NCBI GenBank assembly: GCA_937958475.1
Contig: CALFXR010000204.1
Span: 1 to 64,000, forward strand
Length of the DNA stretch: 64,000 nucleotides
Reading direction: 5' to 3'
DNA from: an uncultured Mesorhizobium sp.
GTDB taxonomy: Bacteria > Pseudomonadota > Alphaproteobacteria > Rhizobiales > Rhizobiaceae
The notes under the pieces were generated by a model. It made no database searches, had not been told where the DNA came from, and worked only from the letters and a program-made list of their open reading frames with translations. Below are positions 42,174-51,632 of the stretch, piece after piece. Positions within the stretch are counted from its first letter, which is position 1, and each line of letters begins with the position of its first letter. Position numbers and translations under genes: made by a program.

Positions 42174-43985
42174 ATGGCGAAGATTTCTTCGGGAAAAACC
42201 GGTTCGACGACTGGCGGTGCCCGCCGGAGGACGCCAAAGGCGTCGGCCGCACCCGAGGCCGCACCCGAAGCGGCTCCGCAGCCTGCGGTCGCCGCGTCGG
42301 CCGCCCCCGCCCCCGCCGCGCGCGCCGCCGACGAGCCGCGCAAGCGCAAGCAGGCCGTGGTGATCGTCCACGGCATGGGCGAACAGAAGCCGCTGGAGAC
42401 GCTGCGCGGCTTCGTCGAGACCGTGTGGGGGGCCGCACCGATCCCGCGCGACGAGCCGTCGCCGGACGACGTCTGGCTGGTTCCCGACATGCGCGCCGGC
42501 CTGAAGGAACTGGCGCGGGTGACGACGCGCCGCAACGCCGACGGCGTCGCCACGGACTTCTACGAGCTCTACTGGTCGGATCTGCTGGTCGGCAACACGA
42601 TGGCGCAGATCAACGGCTGGCTGCGCGGCCTGCTACTGCGCTGGCCGCACCAGGTGCCGCGCGAATCCTTCTCCCTGTGGATCGTGCTGTGGGTCCTGGT
42701 CGGCGCGATCGTCGCGCTGGCGGCCTATGTCGGCCTGACCGGCTCGCTGGAGGGACTGTGGAAGCTGATCGGCGAGGCCGAGGTCATCCAGAACGGCTGG
42801 ACGGCCGCGGCGAGCGTCGCGGCGGCGGCGGTCGTCTTCCACTTCCTCCGCGGCCGGCTGACGTCGGCGCTGGCGGCGTGGACCAATGCCGACCGCAGGT
42901 TCCCCGGCATCTGGGCGTCGGTCACGCCGCGCCAGGCCTCGGCGAGCACGACGCTCTCGTGGATCGCGGCCGTCGTCGTACCGGTCGGGATCGGCTTCGC
43001 CCTCTACTGCTGGTTCCCGTGGAGCACCCTGGCGACGCCGAAGGCCTGGGCGCTGATCGTCGCCGCCCTGATCGCGGCCGCCCTGTCGGCCTGGGTGGTG
43101 CCGGTGTTCGGCGACGTGGCGCGCTACGTTCGCACCTCGCCGGACGCGGTCTCGGCGCGCGCCGACATCCGCGAGCGCGGCGTCGAGCTGTTGCGCGCCC
43201 TGCACGGCAGGACCGGCGGCGCGGCCGACCGGCGCTACGACTACGGCGACGAGACCGGCTACGAGCGCATCGTCGTGGTCGGCCACAGCCTCGGCTCGAT
43301 CGTCGCCTACGATGTGCTCCGCCTGTTCTGGGAGGAGCGCGGCCCGACCAGCCGCAACCCGGCGCAGGGCGAGGCGCTGGCGCGGCTGCGCGCGCTCGAC
43401 GGCCACTGCCGGTCGCAGGCGGAAAAGGGGACGTTCGACCCGGCGGTATTCCGCACGCTCCAGGGAAAGCTCTCGGCGAGCCTCGCCGAGCAGCCGGGGA
43501 GCTGGCGCATCACCGACTTCGTCACGCTCGGCTCGCCGCTGACCCATGCCGAGTTCCTGGTCTCGCGCGACCGCGCCGCCTTCGAGGAGCGCAAGGCGGA
43601 GCGGCTGTTTCCGACCTGCCCGCCGATGCTGGAGCCGGGCAAGCTGCCGTCGTTCCTCTATTCGAGCCTGCAATTCGCGCATCACGCGGCGATGTTCTCC
43701 GCCATGCGCTGGACGAACATCCACGATCCGGGGGCGGTGCCGTTCCTCGGCGACTTCATCAGCGGTCCCTGCCGGCCGAATTTCGGGCCGGGGATCGTCG
43801 ATATCGCGGTGACCATCGACCGCGGCGGGCCGTTCGGCCGGCTGGTGACGCACACCGACTACTGGAACGCGCGCGCTGCCGGAACCGTGTCGGACGCGGA
43901 AGGCGAGAAACTCGGGCTTGCGGGACTGGGCGGCGATCCGAAGGCGCATATCGCCTTGCTGCGCAAGGCGCTGGCGCTGCGGTAG
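42174..43985 (+). CDS. Predicted alpha/beta hydrolase interrupted by membrane segments
   Basis: The 603-residue protein begins with an Ala/Pro-rich, low-complexity 55 residues. A lipase-like first strand KQAVVIVHGMGEQKPLE follows near residues 60-75. The catalytic elbow VVVGHSLGSIVAYD appears only near residue 372 (Ser372). Between them lie about four to five hydrophobic helices (SLWIVLWVLVGAIVALAAYV, AAASVAAAAVVFHFL, LSWIAAVVVPVGIGFALYCWF, ALIVAALIAAALSAWVV). Later segments FVTLGSPLTHAEFLVSRDRAAF and THTDYWN resemble lipase C-terminal parts. It is probably an inner-membrane serine hydrolase with an inserted membrane domain. Substrate is unknown and it is not part of a clear operon. Confidence 0.7.
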   Translation: MAKISSGKTGSTTGGARRRTPKASAAPEAAPEAAPQPAVAASAAPAPAARAADEPRKRKQAVVIVHGMGEQKPLETLRGFVETVWGAAPIPRDEPSPDDVWLVPDMRAGLKELARVTTRRNADGVATDFYELYWSDLLVGNTMAQINGWLRGLLLRWPHQVPRESFSLWIVLWVLVGAIVALAAYVGLTGSLEGLWKLIGEAEVIQNGWTAAASVAAAAVVFHFLRGRLTSALAAWTNADRRFPGIWASVTPRQASASTTLSWIAAVVVPVGIGFALYCWFPWSTLATPKAWALIVAALIAAALSAWVVPVFGDVARYVRTSPDAVSARADIRERGVELLRALHGRTGGAADRRYDYGDETGYERIVVVGHSLGSIVAYDVLRLFWEERGPTSRNPAQGEALARLRALDGHCRSQAEKGTFDPAVFRTLQGKLSASLAEQPGSWRITDFVTLGSPLTHAEFLVSRDRAAFEERKAERLFPTCPPMLEPGKLPSFLYSSLQFAHHAAMFSAMRWTNIHDPGAVPFLGDFISGPCRPNFGPGIVDIAVTIDRGGPFGRLVTHTDYWNARAAGTVSDAEGEKLGLAGLGGDPKAHIALLRKALALR

Positions 43986-43999
43986 GAAGGCACGGCCGC

Positions 44000-45445
44000 C
44001 TATCCCTGCGCTTCAGGCTTCACCCGCGAGGCGCGGACCGCCGCGGCGACGCCGAGGACGGCGAGCGGGATCGGGGCGAGGAAGAGCACCGTCGCGACAC
44101 CGCGGGCGCTGCCGGCGCTGAGCCCTTCGGAGAAACCCGCCGCATTGGCGACGATGCCGATCGCCGCCGAGCCCGCGGCATAGCCGATGCGCTGCATGGT
44201 CGGCACGGCCGACGAGGCGATCGTCTGCTCGCCCGCGGGCGCTGCGGCGACGACGATGCGCGTCACGAACGGCCAGGCGATGCCGAAGCCGCCGCCCTGA
44301 AGCACGGCGCAGAAAAGGATCAGCGGGATCGAACCCGCCGGGACGGCGATGGCGAAACCGGCGCTGCCGGCCGCGATCATCACCGCGCCGCCGACGATGA
44401 TCGGCCGCTCCCAGCGCGGCGGGGCGTTGGCCACCAGGATCGACAGGACCGACCAGGCGATCGATTCGGCGGCGATCAGGTAGCCGGTGGTCAGGACCGG
44501 GATGCCGTGCAGGGTAGTGAGCAGCAGCGGGCCGTAGAGCGCGAAGGCGCAGGTCGCCACCGAGAAGGCGGCGACCATGGTCATGCCGCTGCCGACCGGC
44601 GTGCGCCAGTCGAACAGGCGTGACGGGAAGAGCCGCGCCTCGGGCCGCCGTGCATCGAGGGCGAAGAAGGCGGCGAGGCCGGCGAGCCCGGCAAGCAGCA
44701 GCAGTGTCGAGCGCAGGACGGCGATGTCGACCCCCGCGACGGCGATCATCAGGATGCTCGCGGCAAGCACCGCGAGGACGGAGAACGGGAAGGGCGGCAG
44801 CCGCCCGGGGCTGCCGCTCGGCGTGGTCGCGCGCGGGCCGCGGAGAACGAGTACCGTCACCGCCGCCATGACGAGGCCGGACACGGCAAAGATGCCGAAG
44901 GCCCAGCGCCAGGACAGCGCCTGCGAGACCAGGGCGCCGAGCAGGGGCCCGCCGAAGGCGGCGACGCCCCAGACCGCCGACATGACGGCGAACAGCTGCG
45001 GCCAGATCGAGCGGTCGAACAGCCGCTCGACCGAGACGAAGGCGAGCGCCACGAGCGCGCCGCCGCCGAGGCCTTCGAGCAGGCGGCCGGCGAGGAACCA
45101 GCCCATCGAGGGAGCCGTCGCGCAGATCGCGGCGCCGACGGCGTAGAGGAGGGCGGCGACGGACATGTTGGTGCGCAGCGCGACGAAGGAGACGAGCCGC
45201 CCCGCGGCGGCGCCGGCCACGATCGAGCCGAGCTCGTAGATCGCCAGCGACCAGCCGACGAGCTGGACGCCCGAAAGCTCGCCGACCATGGCCGGCATGA
45301 TGGTGGCGATCATCGTTTCGTTGGTGGCGTGGAGCAGGATGCCGAGGCTGACGAAGCAGAAGCGACCGAGGTCGCCCGTGCGCCACAGGACCTTCCAGTC
45401 GACCCGCGCGACGCGGCCGTCGCCTTCCGTCTTCACGTCGCTCAC
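44000..45445 (-). CDS. Major facilitator superfamily transporter (drug-efflux type)
   Basis: The 481-residue inner-membrane protein has about 14 hydrophobic segments. DHA2-like features are the first helix followed by ETMIATIMPAMVGEL, the GRLVSFVALRTNMSVAALLY loop and FLAGRLLEGLGGGALVALAF (motif C-like region). It is probably a proton-driven multidrug or metabolite exporter. The GTG start has GGGGA about seven bases upstream; the frame extends further without homology. It stands alone. Confidence 0.87.
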   Translation of the reverse strand: MSDVKTEGDGRVARVDWKVLWRTGDLGRFCFVSLGILLHATNETMIATIMPAMVGELSGVQLVGWSLAIYELGSIVAGAAAGRLVSFVALRTNMSVAALLYAVGAAICATAPSMGWFLAGRLLEGLGGGALVALAFVSVERLFDRSIWPQLFAVMSAVWGVAAFGGPLLGALVSQALSWRWAFGIFAVSGLVMAAVTVLVLRGPRATTPSGSPGRLPPFPFSVLAVLAASILMIAVAGVDIAVLRSTLLLLAGLAGLAAFFALDARRPEARLFPSRLFDWRTPVGSGMTMVAAFSVATCAFALYGPLLLTTLHGIPVLTTGYLIAAESIAWSVLSILVANAPPRWERPIIVGGAVMIAAGSAGFAIAVPAGSIPLILFCAVLQGGGFGIAWPFVTRIVVAAAPAGEQTIASSAVPTMQRIGYAAGSAAIGIVANAAGFSEGLSAGSARGVATVLFLAPIPLAVLGVAAAVRASRVKPEAQG

Positions 45446-45719
45446 GGGTGCGTCCCCGCGCAGCGTCCCGAGACCGCCACGCCGTCGATCCTCGCGGCAG
45501 TCCGGCTGCTCCGGCGCGCTCGACAGGCGATCCCGACCCCGGCCGGCAGAGCGCCGACGCCGGTCGTGACTGACGGGACAAGGGTGGCGAGGTCCGCCAG
45601 CATCGGGCTCATCGTCGAGGGCTACTCCGCGCGGCGCGAAGCTACTATGGACGCGGTTCGAGCGATAGCGGCAGGCTGGGCCGGCGCCCGCGGGGCGCCC
45701 GGCGGACGGTGAGAAACGG

Positions 45720-46568
45720 TCAGGCGCCGCGGGTGCGGGAAAGGCCTTCGGCCGCCGGCTTGTAGGCGGGGTCGAGCTGGGTGGCGCGCGCATAGGACTT
45801 CGCCGCGCGGGCCTTGTCGCCGCGGCGCTCGAAGACGAGCGCCTGGTTCGCCCAGCTCTCGGCGGCGCGGTCGTCCAGCTTGATCGCCGTGTTGAAGTCG
45901 GAGAAGGCATTCTCGTCGTCGTTCAAGGCGATGTAGGAGAGGCCGCGGCCGTTGTAGGGCTCGGGCGAGTCCGGTGCCAGCGAGATCGCGGTCGAGAAGT
46001 CCTCGATGGCGAAGGCGTGCTGGCCCTGGCCCTGATAGATGAGGCCGCGATTGTGGTAGGCGCGCGGATCGGTCGTGTCGAGCTGGATGGCGCGCTGGAA
46101 GTCGTCGAAGGCTTCGCGGACCTTGCCCGCCTTGCGGTAAAGATTGCCGCGCCCGATGTAGGCGGTGTCGTAGTTGGCGTTGATCTGGATGGCGCGGTTG
46201 TAGTCGCGCAATGCCGCAGGCTGGTCGCCGAGGAAACGCTGGATCAGGGCGCGGTTGGCGTAGGCCTGATAGTAGCTCGGATTGAGCTGGATGGCCTTGT
46301 TGAAATCCTGGAGGGCTTCCTTGTAGCGCCCGCCGCGACCATAGGCCGAACCGCGCGTGTTGTAGGCTTCCGGATCGTTCTGGTTGCGCGCGATCACCGC
46401 CGACAGCGAGGAGATGTTCTCCTCGGAGCCCTGCGCCGCCTCGATCGGGGCGATCTCGCCCATGGGACCGGTCTGGCAGGCGGCCAGCGGGACGACCAGC
46501 GCGACGACCAGTGCCGCGGATGCACTGCGCCACGTGACCTTGCGGCCGCTCTCGCTCACCATGCCCAT
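45720..46568 (-). CDS. TPR-repeat lipoprotein
   Basis: The 282-residue product has a signal with the lipobox LAAC (ALVVALVVPLAACQTG) and about six tetratricopeptide repeats from residue 65 (AYNTRGSAYGRGGRYKEAL, AYANRALIQRFLGDQPAAL, AYIGRGNLYRKAGKVREAF and so on). It is therefore a lipid-anchored periplasmic scaffold, similar in layout to NlpI-type proteins. ATG at 46562 is an alternative start. It lies downstream of rpsU on the same strand, beyond a terminator. Confidence 0.9.
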   Translation of the reverse strand: MGMVSESGRKVTWRSASAALVVALVVPLAACQTGPMGEIAPIEAAQGSEENISSLSAVIARNQNDPEAYNTRGSAYGRGGRYKEALQDFNKAIQLNPSYYQAYANRALIQRFLGDQPAALRDYNRAIQINANYDTAYIGRGNLYRKAGKVREAFDDFQRAIQLDTTDPRAYHNRGLIYQGQGQHAFAIEDFSTAISLAPDSPEPYNGRGLSYIALNDDENAFSDFNTAIKLDDRAAESWANQALVFERRGDKARAAKSYARATQLDPAYKPAAEGLSRTRGA

Positions 46569-46616
46569 CGATCCTCTCACGTATTGCGTCCGCCCGTCAG
46601 TCCCCGCCGTTGCGGG

Positions 46617-46658
46617 CCGAAAGAAAAAGGTGGCGGCGATTCGGCATCGCGCCACCTT
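46617..46658 (-). terminator. Rho-independent terminator of rpsU
   Basis: On the minus strand a stem with 13-base arms (AAGGTGGC core, one bulged base) and a five-base loop is followed by TTTTTCTTTC, 36 bp after the rpsU stop. Confidence 0.88.
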
Positions 46659-46693
46659 CCTGGTAGATTCGGAAAAGGACGAAAACTTGGCGA

Positions 46694-46948
46694 TCAGCGT
46701 GCGGGCCGAGCCGGAGCCGCGGTAGCGGCCGGGCGGGCGCCGGGCAGCAGGCCTTCGCGCTGGGCGCGCTTGCGGGCCAGCTTGCGGGCGCGACGAACGG
46801 CCTCGGCCTTCTCGCGGGCGCGCTTCTCGGAGGGCTTCTCGTAGTGTCCGCGCATCTTCATTTCGCGGAAAATGCCCTCGCGCTGCATCTTCTTCTTGAG
46901 AGCGCGAAGTGCCTGGTCAACATTGTTGTCGCGGACGAGTACCTGCAC
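46694..46948 (-). CDS. rpsU: 30S ribosomal protein S21
   Basis: The 84-residue basic protein has the S21 signature MQVLVRDNNVDQALRALKKKMQREGIFREMK and the ending KARKLARKRAQREGLL-like helix. An Ala/Pro/Arg tail (GARPAATAAPARPAR) extends past the usual 70-75 residues, as in other alphaproteobacteria. It functions in the 30S subunit in translation initiation. It is monocistronic with its own terminator. Confidence 0.96.
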   Translation of the reverse strand: MQVLVRDNNVDQALRALKKKMQREGIFREMKMRGHYEKPSEKRAREKAEAVRRARKLARKRAQREGLLPGARPAATAAPARPAR

Positions 46949-47092
46949 GTGTTTTCCTGTTCTTTTCCGTTAGGATTCAAGAAGCAAACGGCCGATAACC
47001 CGTTTGCTCCGCGCCGGCCGGCGACGCGAATTGGCAGGCCCTTTAGCAGAATGGGCCCCGGATGTCGAGAGGATGGCTCCGGATTCGCGTTG

Positions 47093-48592
47093 TTATTCCG
47101 CAGCCTGCGTCGATTCGGGCGCATCCGCGTCGCCCGGCGCCGTCTCGCAGTCGAGGTCGGGGAAGGCGGCGATGCGACGGCCGCGCAGGTCGCTGCGCAG
47201 GACGACCAGGCCGCGTTCCTCGAAATAGGCGAGCAGCCGCCGCGCCCGGCGCGCCGACTGCGTGCCGTAGGCGCGGGCGAGCGCGGCGTCGGACGGGCAG
47301 GGATCCCCGGCGACGGCGGCCCGGGCGACGAGCAGGAAGACGCCCTGGAGGTCGTCGGTCAGGCTCTCGGACAAGGCCAGCGCGGTCTGCCAGCGATCGC
47401 TGCCAGCGTGCTCCTCGCGGACGCCGGCCCTTGCCACCGCGAGCCGCCGGCGGAAGGCCGGGAGCGCCAGCGCCTCGCCCGGCACCCGGCGGATGCGGCA
47501 GCGAACCAGGAAGTCCTGGTAGAGCACGGCGTCGGAGCGGAAGGCGCCGTCGCGATCCTCGAGGATCTCGCTCAGGGCGCGGTCGATGCCCGCTTGCCGC
47601 GCGGCCTCGTCGACCGGAGCCGCGGGCTCGGCGGGTGCCGGTTCGACGGCCGCACCGCGCGAGCGCGTCAGCTGCGCCAGGATCTCCGTCGTCGGCATGG
47701 GCGGGGGAGGCGGGGCGCGGCGCAGCGGCGCGGACGCCTCTTCGGGGCCGGGCGTGAACACCAGGTCGCGGGCGTCCGCCGGCGCCTCGGGCAGCGGCGT
47801 CAGCTTCGGGCTGGTCGAGCGGGCGCTGGTCTCCACCGCGCCGATGGAAACCGGCAGCGGACGGCGTGACAGGGCCGGTCCGAGCGCGACGAAGCGGCCG
47901 CGGCCAAGGTCGCGGAACATCTCGGCCTGGCGGCGGTCCATGCCGAGCAGGTCGGCGGCGCGTGCCATGTCGATGTCGAGGAAGGTGCGCCCCATCAGGA
48001 AGTTGGAGGCTTCCGCGGCGACGTTCTTGGCGAGCTTGGCGAGGCGCTGCGTGGCGATGACGCCGGCAAGTCCGCGCTTGCGGCCGCGGCACATCAGGTT
48101 GGTCATGGCGCCGAGCGACAGCTTGCGCGCGTCGTCGGAGACGTCGCCGGCCACGGCTGGGGCGAAGAGCTGGGCCTCGTCGACGACGACGAGGACGGGA
48201 TACCAGTGGTCGCGGTCGGCGTCGAACAGGCCGCCGAGGAAGGCGGCCGCCGCGCGCATCTGCTGCTCGACGTCGAGGCCTTCGAGGTTGAGCACGACGG
48301 AGACGCGGTGCTGGCGGATGCGGCCGGCGATGCGGGTCAACTCGGCCTCGGCGCGCTGGGCGTCGACGACGACATGGCCGTAGCGGTCGGCGAGCGTGAC
48401 GAAGTCGCCCTCGGGATCGATGACGACCTGCTGCACCCAGGGGGCGCTCTGCTCGAGCAGGCGGCGCAAGAGGTGCGACTTGCCCGATCCCGAATTGCCC
48501 TGCACGAGGAGCCGCGTGGCGAGGAGTTCCTCGAGGTCGAGCCCGGCCGTGTCTCCGCCGGCCGCGGCACCCATGTCGATCTGCACTTTCAT
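47093..48592 (-). CDS. HerA-like (DUF87) ATPase
   Basis: The 499-residue P-loop ATPase of the HerA/FtsK group has Walker A QGNSGSGKSH (Lys38), Walker B VLVVVDEAQLF near 130-142 and the MCRGRKRGLAGVIATQRLAKL segment with a likely arginine finger. A Pro/Ala-rich linker (about 255-330) joins a C-terminal helical region ending in a winged-helix-like stretch (RRARRLLAYFEERGLVVLRSDLRGRR). HerA-family proteins translocate DNA in repair or defence. No NurA-type nuclease is adjacent, so the role is unknown. Confidence 0.8.
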   Translation of the reverse strand: MKVQIDMGAAAGGDTAGLDLEELLATRLLVQGNSGSGKSHLLRRLLEQSAPWVQQVVIDPEGDFVTLADRYGHVVVDAQRAEAELTRIAGRIRQHRVSVVLNLEGLDVEQQMRAAAAFLGGLFDADRDHWYPVLVVVDEAQLFAPAVAGDVSDDARKLSLGAMTNLMCRGRKRGLAGVIATQRLAKLAKNVAAEASNFLMGRTFLDIDMARAADLLGMDRRQAEMFRDLGRGRFVALGPALSRRPLPVSIGAVETSARSTSPKLTPLPEAPADARDLVFTPGPEEASAPLRRAPPPPPMPTTEILAQLTRSRGAAVEPAPAEPAAPVDEAARQAGIDRALSEILEDRDGAFRSDAVLYQDFLVRCRIRRVPGEALALPAFRRRLAVARAGVREEHAGSDRWQTALALSESLTDDLQGVFLLVARAAVAGDPCPSDAALARAYGTQSARRARRLLAYFEERGLVVLRSDLRGRRIAAFPDLDCETAPGDADAPESTQAAE

Positions 48593-48721
48593 CGCGTCAC
48601 AGTATCCTTGCCGTCGCGGCGGACGCCCGTCACCGCGCGCATGGCCTTAGCACCGCCGAGGCCCGCGCGCATGGCCGCGATGGCTTTACCCACAGGCGAG
48701 GGCAGGGCGGCGCGGAAACGC

Positions 48722-49114
48722 TCAGCGGCCCGGCTCCACGGCATGGAGCAGTTCGAACGCGCCGTAGAAATGGCCGTAGTTGCAGGTGATCTCCTCGCCG
48801 GCCGCGATGTCGCGGGTGGCGCGGGCGCCGCCCGTGTCGGAGAAGTCGCTGTTGGGATCGTCGGCGTGGTTCATGAAGCGGCCGTTGTCGGTCTCGTAGA
48901 CGATGAAGCCCGGCTTGTCGGGGCTCGGATAGGCGTAGCGGTCGAGAAGCTGCTTCACCAGCGGCGCGGCCGACTGGTATTTCTCGACGGGGATCAGCCG
49001 GTCGAACTCGTCGTCGAAGCGCCAGATCACCGTCCCCCGCGCGATCGGCTCGGCGGCGAACACGCCGACGCCCTCGATCTCGCTCTTGCCCACGTAGTTG
49101 TTGATCAGCAGCAT
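48722..49114 (-). CDS. Small SET-domain protein
   Basis: The 130-residue protein is almost entirely a SET domain: KSEIEGVGVFAAEPIARGTVIWRF, the pseudo-knot motif GRFMNHADDPNSDF and EEITCNYGHFYG with the catalytic Tyr. Bacterial SET proteins are candidate protein-lysine methyltransferases. The start with MLLINNYVGKS is chosen because the domain begins there; a 20-residue upstream extension has no similarity. Target unknown. Confidence 0.88.
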   Translation of the reverse strand: MLLINNYVGKSEIEGVGVFAAEPIARGTVIWRFDDEFDRLIPVEKYQSAAPLVKQLLDRYAYPSPDKPGFIVYETDNGRFMNHADDPNSDFSDTGGARATRDIAAGEEITCNYGHFYGAFELLHAVEPGR

Positions 49115-49190
49115 GGTCGAATCCCGGTCTCGCGCCCGCGGCGGAGTAGATGGAGATTCGCCGGCGGGAGACAAGCCGTCGTCGCGCGCT

Positions 49191-50207
49191 TCAGGCAGGC
49201 TCCTGCTGGGTGATGCAATGGATGCCGCCGCCGCCCTCGGCGATGGCCGTCACGTCGACCTGCGCGATCTCGCGGCCGGGGAAGACGCGCCGGAAGATGT
49301 CGTGCACGATTGCGTCGGTGGGCGTGCCGTAGCACGGGATCACGACACCGCCGTTGACCAGGTAGCTGTTGACGTAGGAGCGGCAGAAGCGCTCGCCGCG
49401 GCCTTCGGCATCGGCGGCCTCGGGCACCTTGACGAGTTCGAACGGCCGGCCCTTCGCATCGCGCGAAAGGGAGAGCGCGCGGTGGTTCTCGCGCATGATG
49501 CGGTCGTGCTCGCTGCCCGGCTCGCCGGCCTCCTCGACCAGGACGACGGCGGGACGGGCGAAGACGGCGATGCCGTCGACATGGCCGTCGGTCTCGACCT
49601 CGACGGCGTTGCCGGGCAGCCAGACCACGTGGCTGCCGCCGAGCATGCGCTTCAGCTCTTGCGAAATCGCATCGCGGCTCCAGCCGGGATTGCGGTTTTC
49701 GTTGGGAAAGCAGGTCCCCGTGGTGAGGATCGTGCCTTCGCCGTCGACGCTGATGCCGCCGCCCTCCGCGACCATCCCGGAGACGAACACCTCCAGCCCC
49801 TCGCGCTCGAGCACGGCAGCGGCAAACGCCGCATCGCGGTCGTGGGGCTCGTACTTGCCGCCCCAGGCGTTGAAGCGGAAGGCGGCGCCGGCGCGGTTGC
49901 CGCGGCGATCGACGAGAAAGCACGGGCCGGCGTCGCGCGCCCAGGAATCGTCGACGGGAATCGCGACGACGTCGATGCCGGGGCCGAGCAGCGCTGTCGC
50001 TTCCGCGATGTCCTCCGGGTTCGCCGCCATCGTCACCGGCTCGAAGCGGCGGATGGCGCGGGCGACCCCGGCATAGGCGCGACGCACGGCGTCGATGTCC
50101 GGCCAGATCTCGGCGCGCGTCGGCCACATCATCCAGGTGCGGCGGTGGGGATGCCATTCCGGCGGCATGAAGAAGCCCGCCCCGGCGGGCGATCGCAACG
50201 TCGCCAT
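49191..50207 (-). CDS. aguA: Agmatine deiminase
   Basis: The 338-residue guanidino-group hydrolase of the pentein fold converts agmatine to N-carbamoylputrescine and ammonia. The nucleophile is Cys331 in GGGGIHCITQQ, the active-site His209 is in TDGHVDGIA, and the early motif DDSWARDAGP plus EGGGISVDGEG are present. It is cytoplasmic. No aguB is adjacent, so the putrescine route is incomplete here. Confidence 0.93.
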   Translation of the reverse strand: MATLRSPAGAGFFMPPEWHPHRRTWMMWPTRAEIWPDIDAVRRAYAGVARAIRRFEPVTMAANPEDIAEATALLGPGIDVVAIPVDDSWARDAGPCFLVDRRGNRAGAAFRFNAWGGKYEPHDRDAAFAAAVLEREGLEVFVSGMVAEGGGISVDGEGTILTTGTCFPNENRNPGWSRDAISQELKRMLGGSHVVWLPGNAVEVETDGHVDGIAVFARPAVVLVEEAGEPGSEHDRIMRENHRALSLSRDAKGRPFELVKVPEAADAEGRGERFCRSYVNSYLVNGGVVIPCYGTPTDAIVHDIFRRVFPGREIAQVDVTAIAEGGGGIHCITQQEPA

Positions 50208-50378
50208 GGCCCGAATGTCTCCCCCGCGTCAATCAGTCCGCTCCGGGTGTAGACGGCGCGGCGCAAAGCGGCAATCGCCGTCGCAAACAGCGCAAGGCTG
50301 GCAGCGCCTTTTCGCTAGTGCTACACCTCGCGGCCGGTCGCTTTGGACCGCCGTCCGCCAGATTCCGAGGCCCAGCCC

Positions 50379-51632
50379 ATGCGCAAATATTCGGTATTCG
50401 CGATCGCCCGGGAGGCCATGCGCGGCCACAAGGGCTGGGAACAGCAGTGGACCTCGCCCGAGCCGAAGAAGGCCTACGACGTCATCATCGTCGGTGCCGG
50501 CGGCCACGGCCTGGCGACGGCCTATTACCTCGCAAAGGAGCACGGCGTCACCAACGTCGCCGTCATCGAGAAGGGCTGGCTCGGCGGCGGCAATACCGGC
50601 CGCAACACCACCATCATCCGCTCCAACTACCTCTACGACGAGAGCGCCGGCATCTACGACCACGCCGTCAAGCTGTGGGACGGGCTCTCCCAGGACCTCA
50701 ACTACAACGTCATGTACTCCGCCCGCGGCGTCATGATGCTGGCGCACAACGTCCACGACGTCCAGGTCTTGAAGCGCCACGTCCACGCCAACCGGCTGAA
50801 CGGCATCGACAACGAGTGGCTGACGCCCGAGCAGGCCAAGGAATATTGCCCGCCGCTCAACATTTCGCGCGACGCGCGCTATCCGGTGGTCGGGGCGACG
50901 CTGCAGCGGCGCGGCGGCACGGCCCGCCACGATGCGGTCGCCTGGGGCTATGCGCGCGGCGCCGCCGCCCGCGGCGTCGACATCATCCAGAACTGCGAGG
51001 TCACCGGCATCTCGCGCGGGCCGGACGGTGCCGTGACCGGCGTCGAGACGACGAAGGGCTTCATCGGGGCGAAGAAGATCGGCGTGGTCGCCGCCGGCCA
51101 CTCCTCGGTGATCATGCAGATGGCCGGCGTGCGCATGCCGCTGGAGAGCTACCCGCTGCAGGCGCTGGTTTCGGAGCCGGTGAAGCCGGTGTTCCCCTGC
51201 GTGGTCATGTCGAACACGGTGCACGCCTACATCTCGCAGTCGGACAAGGGCGAGCTGGTCATCGGCGCCGGCACCGACCAGTACGTCTCGTATTCGCAGA
51301 CGGGGGGCCTGCACATCATCAACCACACGCTCGACGCGATCTGCGAGATGTTCCCGATGTTCACGCGCATGAAGATGCTGCGCTCCTGGGGCGGCATCGT
51401 CGACGTGACGCCGGACCGCTCGCCGATCCTGGCGAAGACGCCGGTGAAGGGCCTTTTCGTGAACTGCGGCTGGGGCACCGGCGGCTTCAAGGCGACGCCG
51501 GGCTCCGGCCACGTCTTCGCCCACACGATCGCCCGCGACGAGCCGCACCCGATCAACGCGCCGTTCACCATCGAGCGCTTCCGCAGCGGCCGGCTGATCG
51601 ACGAGGCGGCGGCTGCCGCCGTGGCGCACTGA
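50379..51632 (+). CDS. soxB: Heterotetrameric sarcosine oxidase subunit beta
   Basis: The 417-residue flavoprotein subunit holds FAD and the sarcosine site. The dinucleotide motif VIIVGAGGHGLATAYYLAKE starts near residue 35. His184 (RRGGTARHDAVAWG) corresponds to the conserved histidine that binds FMN covalently in the family. The C-terminus has NCGWGTGGFKATPGSG. The chosen ATG gives the usual subunit length. It is first in the sox operon, and its stop overlaps the next gene (TGATG). Confidence 0.95.
   Translation: MRKYSVFAIAREAMRGHKGWEQQWTSPEPKKAYDVIIVGAGGHGLATAYYLAKEHGVTNVAVIEKGWLGGGNTGRNTTIIRSNYLYDESAGIYDHAVKLWDGLSQDLNYNVMYSARGVMMLAHNVHDVQVLKRHVHANRLNGIDNEWLTPEQAKEYCPPLNISRDARYPVVGATLQRRGGTARHDAVAWGYARGAAARGVDIIQNCEVTGISRGPDGAVTGVETTKGFIGAKKIGVVAAGHSSVIMQMAGVRMPLESYPLQALVSEPVKPVFPCVVMSNTVHAYISQSDKGELVIGAGTDQYVSYSQTGGLHIINHTLDAICEMFPMFTRMKMLRSWGGIVDVTPDRSPILAKTPVKGLFVNCGWGTGGFKATPGSGHVFAHTIARDEPHPINAPFTIERFRSGRLIDEAAAAAVAH

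Noticed and set aside
44000..45910. Long 636-residue version of the MFS gene
   Set aside because: The first 155 residues have no homology or ribosome-binding site; the GTG at 45445 has GGGGA at good spacing.
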